DNA of 23,358 nucleotides from Apostichopus parvimensis (taxonomy: Eukaryota; Echinodermata; Holothuroidea; Aspidochirotida; Stichopodidae), in the NCBI GenBank assembly GCA_000934455.1, contig KN890813.1, positions 35,390 through 58,747 of the forward strand, read 5' to 3'. Below, piece after piece: positions 1-12,000 of the stretch. How positions within the stretch are numbered: the first letter of the stretch is position 1; every line of letters starts with the position of its first letter. The notes beneath the pieces are model-generated. The model did no database searches, was not told where the DNA came from, and was given only the letters and a program-made list of their open reading frames with translations. Made by a program: the position numbers and the translations under genes.

Positions 1-56
1 TACGCCCTCAAGCTACAGACAGTCTCCGCAAGACATAGCAAAGCACTGGACACCAG
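1..56 (-). CDS. HEATR1: HEATR1 exon e27, partial (from w1280)
   Basis: Eighteen codons and two bases before the window ends: LVSSALLCLAETVCSLRA. It matches human VLGSALLCIAEVTSTLEALA. The acceptor TTTATTCTGCAG is clear. The exon continues off the left edge toward the BP28CT domain. Confidence 0.95.
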   Translation of the reverse strand, partial: MVSSALLCLAETVCSLRA

Positions 57-3000
57 CTGCAGAATAAATAAATGAAAAGTTATGGAGTAAGGAAAGATGA
101 ATTATCGATGCTTGAGTTTCACACTCCAGCTTTCGATCGCTGGATTTATTCATCCCGTGGAATGGCCTCGAAAATCGCATTAAACTCAGTAAGAGCGTGA
201 CTGCTTTCTGCAAACGGTTCAGAGAACAATTGTTACTTGGCAATAGATAGAGTAAATTTTCTTTCCTTTTTCCTTTTGTCAAATTTAATTATTTTTCTCT
301 TATTTCTTTTCTATTCTTCTTTTTGTATCAATTGCTTTGTCCTTATCTTTTGCTACCATTTCTGTAAAGGAGAGCTCCCTTTAAAAGCATCTGGCTCCTT
401 CATCTCTCCTCTACTTTTCTGTAATGATATTTGTTCCATCTTCTTTATTTTACACAAGCGGTAACGAACTGAACGTTTACCGATTTACGTTATCTTTCGT
501 AATCTGTCATGACTGAGAGAAACACTGACTACGTATTTGTAAACAATAACACAAATGCAACAGAGAGAGGGAATAAAGAACACATGCACATTACACAATA
601 ATCTTAGTTATGATGTCATTCAAAGTCACTGACAACCCCTTGCATTCCATTTTTAAATTTAAATGACCTTTCAACCTACACAATAATAAATAAATATATA
701 TATATAAATAAAACAAATTTTTCACGCCATATTTAATAAATTAGGTATAATACATGTCAAACCCTCAACAAAGAAAATAAAGGCCGGTTTCATTATCTTT
801 TGTCGTCGTCAAAAGTTTTCCTTGAGCGCATTCACTCCCCCATATTATCACAACTAACCATTCCTAAATCCCAAATGATTGTTTTATAAACAGAAACAAT
901 TTATTTCTCGTTCGAGTGAGGTCATTACTTCTTACATACCTGAGTATTTTCTGCTTCCTTCTGTAGTATTTGTAGTGTCAGCTCCATGACAGGGGTGAAT
1001 TCACGAGAGGATTCCGAGCCCAGCAGCTTGCAGAGTAGTTTCAGACTGTAGAGGGCAGTCTGACGGTTCACATCTACTTCTGTACTGGTCGTACCGGAGG
1101 GAGATTGGGCCACAGAGATGAGTTGAGGGATCAGACCCAACAGGAGAATATGCTGTCATATGATAATTAGAAGAATTAGAAGATAAAACCTTTGTGTGTT
1201 CACTAACATCTCTGACTGTATATACTGCAATGAAACCTGCTGGGTGATGATTTGTACACTTACTAGGATAGGGTTGTTTGGAAATGGAATAAATCAAAAT
1301 ATGTTTAAAAAAATTAAATTAAACGTTGAGAAAAATGATGGTTTGAACACCTTTCAGCCTTTAAACTTGTAGCTTCATGTAATACCACACAGTCAATATG
1401 TATATTACCACAAAATATGTAATATTGTTGAGGGAAGTTGCAAATATAATGAGATGGCCTCATTATGCATGAACATAAAGCCCTCTGGTTGAGTGCACAC
1501 AGCCACGAACGGACAAGAGTTGATGAGCAACACCCGATGAAAACACGCAGGGTGCCATTGTCCAAGATCAAAAGCAAAACTTAGCCTGATCGCTGCCTTG
1601 TGGTTTGCTGTTTCCATAATCTTGTAAAATGTACCTCACAACCAATAGGCATATACCTAAACAATATGATTTTTTTTTCAATTTTGATTCCATAACTTGC
1701 CATAGATGTGAGGTACTTTCTAATATTGTATACCATACCTCACAATCAATAGCAAATCAAATTAAAAAATGAGGCTAGTTGTTAATATTACAAGTGCTAC
1801 CTCATTCTCTGTGAACCTGTCCTTGTGTTGCACCAGGATGTTATTGAGGAGTTCCATTGCTTTTCTTCTGACTGAGGCAAGTTTATTACCGAGCAAGCCG
1901 GAGATAACCTGGATGAAGACATCGACTGGCAACAATGCATTGACCTGAGAGAGAAAAGGATTAATTAAACAAAAATCACTCATTTTTGAAAAGATTTTCA
2001 CAGCAAGTTTTGGGTCACCAAGATGAAATTGTGTTTGCATATTTGCAAGAATGTCTCGGGCAAGTTTACTTGAGCCCAATGTTTGAAAGTTTGATAAATT
2101 AATTCATTTACATATTTTGCTGAATGAATCTAGGATTAATATACATAATTAATTATAAAGACATTGCAGGAGGGCTGAGGGAGAAGAAGGGTAAGGAATG
2201 ATTGCAAAGAAGAAAATCAATGAAAGAGATTAAGTATTAGATTCTACTTGAACTGTGTGAAGTCAATTAATTTTCTATCTGCAATCACAGTTTTGTTTTC
2301 CCTTCCTAATCTCCTTTCCTTCCTTTTCACCTCCATTACTAATTACATCCATTACTAATTACCTCCATTACTAATTACCTCCCATTATTACACCCCATTG
2401 TTTATCTCCACAGCAATTAATCCCCTCCCCCCTCTTTCGATTTTCACCTTACCTATCCTTTGTTGTGTCTTATTTTGCTCTATACATCACTCATTTGTCC
2501 AATTTTAACTGTCTTTCCATCTGTGTCTTTTAATGTCTTCCTATTTTGTGTTCGCCTCTGAAGAAGATCCTACTTGGATCGTAATGTCAGGCCCTCTAAC
2601 TTTTACATATAAGTCAATATCTTCATATTACTTTAGACGAATACTTCCACTGTAACTACAAAATTAATTTGAAATACATTTCAATTGCACTCACTTGAAG
2701 AGTAAACTATAAATCTGATCAAACTCAAGAAATACTCTCATCATTACAAAGGAACTAAGTTACCTTGTCAAGAACATCATATGTACGATGCAGCAAAGCT
2801 TTCCAAAATTTGGCTGTTGCATTATCCGCATTGTTCTCACCACACTGAGCCACCTGTTGTGCAAACCGCAAGTTTTCTTCCAATAATCTGTATTGAAAAA
2901 TGCATACACAAAACTTAAAAAACAACCCTTGAAAATGCCTGCTTTTCCAGTTGATATAGGTAACATTGTGACATATTGTGAAAATTATCAAATCAGATGG

Positions 3001-6000
3001 AAATTTATTTAACAAATTTACCAATAATTTAGGAATTGGCTCCATTTAAACCATGTCATGATAAAAAATAAATAAAACAGTCTTAATGTTTATAAAACCA
3101 CTTGTGCTATGGAGTTATTCGTTTCGTTTATTTATTTGTTTTCCACAACATAAATACATCATTTGTGGCGAATACAGAGAGTTATGGCATAATAATAATA
3201 ATAGTAATGGACACTTTGTATAGCGCCACTATCCGCCCCAAGGTGCTCATGGCGCTTTGCAGAAACAGCAGAAAAAGGTTACATAAATGGAAACTTGGAA
3301 CAGGTAAGTTTTTAGATTTATCTTGAAGGTTCCAAGGCTGTTGACAAGTCTTACTGATTGAGGTAAGTAATTCCACACTTTTGCGGCTGCACAGGAGAAG
3401 GATCTTTGGCCCCACCGATTCCTTGAAACACTATCCTGGAGTAGGTTTTTGCTGGATGCACGAAGTGCTTGACGAATGTGAAAGGAAGTGTATCAAAACA
3501 CCCTTGTGGGCTTATCTAGTGTTACTGAACAACTTACTGACTGACACTCAAATGTTTGGGTGAAACGCAAAAAACCTTATCACGAATCTGATGAATATAG
3601 CAGTAGGTGAGTAATAGCCTTCTGGCAATACCAAGGAATAAATAAATAACAACACTGTACGTACACTTGATAGAGGCCTTGGAGTTGCACCTTCTCCTCT
3701 TCTGACAAACTGGCCACCTGTTAATTAAAATCAGGATTAGAACCAGTTACGACCAGCTGTAAACAGTTTTAATATTGATTTAACACATATTAGACTGTCA
3801 CACATGGGACTCACTTGATTCTGTGTCAGTGATGGACCGATGCTGAATATTGGCTTATTTCATGCATTTACCCCCAATAAAGAAGGCGAGAATAAACAAA
3901 TGTGCTACACACTGAAAAACTCACACATGCTGTCACTCGAAGGACAGCCAAGGGAAATCTTATTCCATTTGGGAGATATTAAAGATGTAATTTTTTCTTC
4001 ACATAAAACGGCAGAAGACTTGATCAAGTCTAAAATATGACATCACTGAACCACATGTGCTTTAAATTTTTCATGTTTTTGTTTCTTTATTATATTGCAA
4101 TGTTTATTTTCTGCAATGAAGTCTAATATATTGGCACTCTTAACATAACTCAATGAAGGCCTTGGTTTTGGTGTCAGCTTTATTAACAACATTCTACTTT
4201 GAAAATTTGGAAAGAAAAACAAAGAGATAGTAAGAGGCACTCATGACATTCACAGATTTACAAAACGACAGCTCGCAGACACTTCCTTTAAAACTGCCAT
4301 GTCTCACAAACGGAACAAGTTATCTCATGCTCCACGCTTAGAAATCCAGCTTTTACCTTAGAAATGAAATCTTCAGACGACAACAGCTGAGAAAAGAAGC
4401 CAACCGTAGTAAATTGGAACTGACGTAACTGTTTCCCTGAAAACCTCCTCGCATCGAGGAGCTTGTCAAATCCGTCCGGTTGACTTCTTGAAGACTTTGA
4501 AATAATCGGACCTACAAAGTTAAACAAACAAAAACGACGGTCAAAATATCAACACATCCCTTCATTACAAGTAACGTAACAGATTGAAAGTAACGCAACA
4601 GATTTTAATGCAACAGATTTTGTATACAGAAACTCAGTATTTTAGAAATGTTACAAGAAGCACCCAAAATATGAAAGAAAATAGGAAGAAGATAACAGGG
4701 TATTAACATCTGTCCACCAAAAAATGCAAACTATTGGCAAATGATGCCAATTTTTGATAAAGAAGAGAAACTTCATTGAGCTTGTAAAGAACACTGGACA
4801 AGAAACTTGATTGGATTGTGTGAGAAGTAGAATGATGGTTATAAAAGGGAAACCACTTCTGTCAGAAGACTCTCTAGATTTGAAATACGAGTTGACTGAC
4901 GGGAATGACAAATCCTTCAGGAATATCACAATAAGAATGGCCTGAACAGAGCTTTTGATTTTGGCTTTTTCTTTGAGAACTATACCTTGCAGAATTCAAT
5001 TCAAATTATCTCAAAAAAACATTTTTCTTCAAAACTGACAAGCTATGACAAAACTTACCACTGTCTAGGAAAGTTGACAAATATTGGATCATTTTCGTGA
5101 TACTGATTATCTGAACTTGAGAGGAGAAATGGTGACACAGAGCCATCCAAAACTGCTGGTTCCTTCCAGAGACCTGGACGAAAAGGTTAAAAATAGGTAT
5201 AAATGAAAAATATGATTTGTTTGTGTGAAATGTAATGGTCCTATACCACATAATATTCATAAGCTCATATAATATGCCGATGGCTTTGTTATCAATTTGT
5301 GCCACTATTTACCCTTCGATTTTTGAAGAGTGTTCGTTACTTTCTGTAATAACACCAATAACCAGCACAGGCTGATTTCCTAGCAGATACTAATCTTGAC
5401 TGTGGCCTAATTTGCATTTTAAAATCTGGACTGATCTTGTTATTCTCATCGAGTGAATGAATCATCATAACCAGCTTGTTGCAAACTTTTCAGGAAGAAG
5501 GTAACCTTTCCTTTCTTTGGGAAGAACATCAAACTGTTTAGATGCGGAAAAAAGTTATGAGACATGGAACAATCGTGGAAAAATGCAAAATGCTATTATA
5601 TGTGTGGCAAAACGGTTGCATCATCTTGTGAAGAAAACCAGCTGAGTTCCAATCAAAGCTACAAATATCTCTACATCTGATTCCTATCATATAAATGCTT
5701 TGAAATATTTTCTCAAATTTTCATTAAAATTATGGGTTCAAATCATGCGACATAAATATTACATTATAAATGGGAGCTTTTGTACAAAAATCTAAGAAAT
5801 AAAACATGAATAATGATAAAAACTGATGTTTCTTTTAGACACATTAAAACTTTATGCAATAGTAGCATTACATATCAAATCAAAGGATTATACAGTCATA
5901 GTTCACAGTTCCTAACAGCATTCAATCTGTGGTGTAACTGAAATGACATTTTTTCCTTTTTCTAACCTCACAATGCACCAATACCCTAACTGAAATTGAA

Positions 6001-9000
6001 GCTACCCCCGCTAGAAGGACCCAAGAGTCTGTTTCATCTTACGAACCTTAATGTCCTCTACTTCTTCTGGATAGAGGGCGCCAGGACCCTTCAATGCAAC
6101 ACTTTCGACCAATAGCACTATGCAGCTCCACAGGTACTGTTCGGCATTCACTGTCTCTATCAGCTGGGTGAACAGCGGCAGCTTACGGTGGTCAGGGATG
6201 TGAGGGAAGGCATCGACGAAGATGCGAATAATCATGAACACAATTTTGTGTACGTTGGTTCCGAGGGATTGTGGGAGAGCTCCCTCATTGCTAGCCTGAA
6301 CAGAAGGAATGGAATCGTGTTAACAGTCAAAACACAAAATATGTTTCTCATCACACAAGAACAATTGTTGACAGCATTCTCGTAAAATTTTCAATTATCC
6401 CTTAGCATAAATACTAAGGTAAAGTTTCCTCTTTTCCAAAGAGAAATCATCAACCAATTCATTCTTAATTACTAAAATATCAATTTAGACAATAATCCTG
6501 CCCTCTTTCCCTTCGACATTGCATTAAACAAAACACACCTTTCTAAATGGCTTCAACACAGAGAAGAGTAAATATTTGAACAATTAATGCTATTGTGTGT
6601 TACTTGGTAAGATTCATAACAATACCAACCTACACTATAGCATAGGACTTCTATATTTGTGTTTATATATGTTATGCTCAGATAATCTACTTGTTGCTTA
6701 TAATGATTCTTTTGGTGAATGAAGCTGATTAATTAGCAAAATACATAAAATAGAAGATTTCTGCATATTTAGGTCAACATGTACAGCATTTTGTATCTGG
6801 CAAAAAGTCAGTGATATTTTGCAAATGCATCTGGCAACAGTTAATGACTTCATCAAGGCAATGCAGATGAAAATATCTTTGATTTTCATTATAATATGTC
6901 AATCACTTATCCACAGAGGAAAGGAACATTCCTACAAAAGAGCTGCATTTTGAGGAATTATATTTATAGGAAGCAACATTGATACTATCAATACAGCATA
7001 AATTAAAAAATATATCAGGTTCCATGAATAAATCAACAATAAGATTATCATGAGTAACATATTGACATGGCATTTACATCTACTAACAGTGTGGAATATT
7101 TTGCCTCTTCAATATTAAAAGTATGACATTGCTTGCCACCAGAATGTCTCTTTAATAGCCAATGACATACCTTCAAAAGAGCGGGAATTACGGTCTGCAA
7201 AGTTTTGTTAATCACTTGGAAGCTGTAACCGTCGTCCTGCCTAAGAACATTGGCTCCCATAAAGGTAAAGATGGACATGATGTTGTGTAGTAGATGCTCC
7301 TGGAAAGTTTCAAACAGAAAGACATCGACAATAAACATGGCAAAATAGTTCAATATTCAAACAAAATTGTTCCAACAGTAGCAACATGCAAAATCAATGC
7401 ATAGAAAAACAACATGGAGCAGTTTCGTAGAGATTTTCAAGATCAATTTGGTTTCTGAAAGGATAAATTGATCCGTAGACAATTGGCTTCATTCAAGAGG
7501 ACTGCTCAAAGCTGATCTATTTTTTATTTAGACATTTCTTGATGACAATATTGGCAGAAAGAAATATATTTCATTAAACCAAAGATTTAGGTTCAAAATC
7601 TGCCATGGAGTGTTAGGCTACTTTAACACACACTGTAAAAATTTTTCCCCCTTTGATAACTATAAAATACAATATTTTTGAAGAACGTGGAACTAGAAGA
7701 AAAAGAGAAGGTCGAATGTGGTTAAAAAATCCTGATAAAGCAGAAAAATAGTGGTAGAGAGAAATTTTCACAATCTGAGAATTTGTAAGTTGAGATTTTG
7801 CACTCACTATCACAATATTCATTTATTCTCCAGGTGAATTATTTATTTAATTTTTAGATAAAATGGATTTAACATGTTTTATCTCTTACTTTACCACTTG
7901 AGTCAGATCCAATCCAACTTCACCTATAAACCATTCTTAAAAGACTTTTAAAGTTTTAAAACTCACAGGAAACAGTTGTGCAGCCACATTGAGGACCAAC
8001 AGGGCATGGTTGTGCGTCTGAGGGTTATCCGACGTACGGACACACTGCACGACCAGCTCCACGTTGAACTGTTCCTCCGAAAGATTTCCTACATGAGGAG
8101 AAAGCGGTAGAGATTAAAACAAAGAAGGTAAGGCATGTGAACAACAAGGTGGAAAGATAAACAGTAAACTTCGGTCCTTCACAAGATTCTGGACATCTTC
8201 CATATAGATGTTAAACATTTAGAATGCGAGCTAGTATTACATTGCCAAAGTGATAAGATATGATGTTTATTCACACACTGTACAGGCCAAGTAAAGGATA
8301 GGGAAATTGTATTGCTTTAGGACAGTCATTCAACGGATGATGGGATAATTTAACGTAAGTCGTAGTCACGGTTTTGAGGACATTAGTCATTTTCTCTCAC
8401 CGAGGTTCACTGCAGCTTCATCGGCAGACCGTGATGTCATGTTCTCACAGATTGTGTGAAGGAGGGTCAGAAGCAGCTGCTTAATGTACTCCAGTGAATC
8501 CAGCTGGCTATCCGCCTCCAAGCACCTACAAACAAACAGAGTAGTCAACATGTTGTACTGTACAAAATGCAGTGCCATATGAATCCAGTTGCCATGGTGA
8601 CCAGTGGTCCCAAATTTAGGCAAATGAAACATTGTATACAACCATTATTAAATCTATATAAATTTAACACTGTGTAGTAACAAAAGATTAAGAGGCAAAT
8701 CCTTTCCACCACAGGTGGAAAGATAATTATTCCACTTACAATGCCAACAGGCTGAAAAGCTCCGGAACAAGTTTAGAGGCGTTTTCCATTTTGTGCAGCT
8801 TCTTCTGAGAGAGAAGTTCGAGTATAAATGTCACCCTCTGCCAGGACTTTTCGCTGACTTCCGCTGCTTTCTGATCTGTCTTCTTCTGTTGCTTCCTTCT
8901 GTTGAAAAAAAAGAAGAAAAAGAAATAACATGGTTGCAGTAGAAATTTTACCAAATTTTAAAAAGGGAAGAAGCTTAATAAAATCAATCCCATCTTTTCT

Positions 9001-12000
9001 ATTATTTCTTAACTAACTGTTTTCAATGAAACTGATTTAGAGATGACCAGTTTTATTTGCAAGAAGTATATTTACTGTTCTTGAGCCAAAAAAACATAGC
9101 ACGACAAGGGCTTACGAAATCCTTCCATGTCAGACTTATCTGGACATTTTGGATGGAAATACTCTCTATTTCCGATGACTGTAAAGCAACTCAAGTGATA
9201 GTAATAAACATAAAAAAAAAACATTTCAGCACTTTTCTTCACCTTCTCTTTCCTAAATGTTTTTGTAACCAACATAGGCATCCTTCCACATCATATGACT
9301 GTAATGACTATTGCTATGTTCAGCATAAATCCCTTTACACCCAGAATAATGCAGTTAGCTGACAGTCATTCATAAAAGCCAATAATGCTGATAAACTCTG
9401 CCCTCATTCTTATATGCAAATCAGGCTATGCCTTTATTCATCACCTGTGAGTGTTGTTTTATGGCTAGAGTGATTTATGTCGTACGTTTCCGTAGTAACA
9501 GCTTTTCCTCAGGTTTCCAGTACCTGTTATGACATTCATACAATAACCTAACAATATTAATTCATGGTCACACGTATCTTGTGAACCACATTACATTACA
9601 TAATTCCACTGGTAGTGCCTTGTGTAATTGTCATTGGACAGGAGCTTGCCAGTAAAATGTTTGAAACACAACTTACCGCCTGGATTCTTTTGCGTCATGC
9701 AGGTTCTTCAATTTCTGATCAGGCTGCACTGCTCTAAGTTCCTCGGCTATCAGCTCAGGTGACAGAGGGAGCTATTTCACAATAAAGAAAGAAACCTCAT
9801 CATAAGACTATCATAAACGCATAAAGTTAAAGAGTCACTACAAAGACTTACGTTGAAGTCCTCACTTTATATGAACGGTTTAACTTGAGACTAAAATTGG
9901 TCGCAACAGTGTCATGAAAACTTCAAAATAAAGAAAATGTATGTATGTATGGTTTATTTGGTCAGCATGTGCTACTCAGCACATGATATCTAAGTGACTG
10001 TAAAGTTAAAAGCTTTTTATCGTATATTTTTTTCAAGCATTCTTGACATGGAAGTCCAATAATTGAGGTATCTTTACTGTAAGTAAAACCAAGGCTTTCA
10101 ATGTTACCTTTCTCAGTACCCTGTTCAAGACCTTCACCGTATCTGGTGATTGTGATTCTAAGCTCAGAGCAATCAGGTGCTGAAATAGATCCTGTTGTAC
10201 AGATTCAGACATGGCCAAGAAGAATTCCACCGAGATCTGATGAGAAGAATAGAAACGTCAAGACCAACAACAGAAATGAGGTCGACTGGGAGAGAGATAG
10301 AGTGCTTACAAACATTCCAAGTTTCATTAAGCTTGAAAAGGTATTGAAACATCTATGCCAAAATGGCCTTTCATGAGTGACCATGACAATAGAATAGTCA
10401 CAGAATTGTTTTTTTTTGGCAGGGAATCTTCTTTGCACAAACAACAGAAAGAGATTAACAGGGACAAAGATTCCATGAAACTTCAGAGTAAATTATTGCA
10501 ATCAAACTTTTAATAGAGACATTGCAAATTATAAATATGACCAACCTAGGCATTAAAAATCAAGATACTAGTTTTTAGCTGTCAGCTTAGTATTTTCTTT
10601 TGGTATTTGTTTTTGGGCAGTTAATATGAGGAGGGGATCCTGTTCGTACCTTATCCAGAGCGGCGCATTGCATGCTGGTTCCCTCTCTCGTTAATGCCTC
10701 CTGGGACAGACACAACCACAAGCTTCCCCGGCAGGTTTTATCGTTCAACAGGTCAGCTGTAGCTGGTCGGAAGTGGCCAAGAATGCTCTTAGCGAGCGTA
10801 AAGTTGTAAGCCCTCGTGATACCCACGGAGGATCCAGCATTTTCTACTGCATTCTTCATCGGTGTTATCAGTCTAGCGAGTAATGCCTATATTGGTAAAG
10901 TAAAAAATTTAAAAATAATTGAAATTGATATTCATGATATAGACTATGGATACATACAAATTGAATTATACAAGTGTGCAACCGTTGCATAGACCAATGC
11001 TGGTAGGCTTTATGTCTAAATATACTAAACATACTAAATTTTATTACACACATCACAATGTCCTACATCTGAAATGTCATGCATCGTTACCATACTGTAT
11101 AATACACTTTGATGTATTTGTTCCTTGAAGGAACAGCATCGACAAAAAAAATTTAAAAACACAAATTATTCTTCTAACTATTGCACGTCCACATGCACCG
11201 ACATATTTTATTTCCATTCCGGCCTAACACACATGATCTACAAAATATTTTCAGAGGCTTGAAAAAAGAAAAACAATTTCATGGCGAAATGAGTGGTTTC
11301 TAGAAAGGAATTTTGGAGCACAGTTAAATGCAAATGTTTTATATACATAGTTGATGTAAGGTTTGACAACATCATGACACAGAATCACCAATAGGGTGCG
11401 TACGGCAATCTTTTGTTCTTTTATCTTTTGTTCGTTTAATAGTTCAAAATAACTTTTTTCTTCTCTGTAGGATCTCAATCCTCACCCCACAGCAAACCAC
11501 CAGGTCATTTATTAAACTTGAAACATAAAGCCTACCTTGCTCTCTACCAATGCAAGTCTTTCTACCAGTGCACATCTGACATGGTGTGGTGTCTGCTCTG
11601 AGCTGATGGAATCAGCCAGCCAATCTACCGCAGATTCTTCATCCACCCTGCCTTTACCAGAAATTCTTTTCTGATTTTTTTCCAGTTTGGCCAATGTAAT
11701 CTTTAGCGCCTGGATAAAACAAAACCAGATAGACATCAGGCTTGGAGATTCCTTGCCAAATGTTTATACATTTTTTTTACATTTAATGTAAACTGCACAC
11801 AAGGTTCTTATAAAAGGTAGATTCACACAACAAATATGAAAATGCATGTTTTACTTTGGGAGTTATCATGATCACATATTATTTTCAAGGTTTTCAGACT
11901 TTAAACACTAAGGGATCTTGTACTCAACGAGGTAGTTATCAAACATAGCAAAGTACGAAACCCATCCAAACTTTACTGTGGACTTATCATGCTTACAAAG

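Noticed and set aside
237..464. Hydrophobic 75-codon plus-strand frame that looks membrane-like
   Set aside because: A T-rich intron translates to Phe/Leu/Ile by composition; there is no other sign of a gene.
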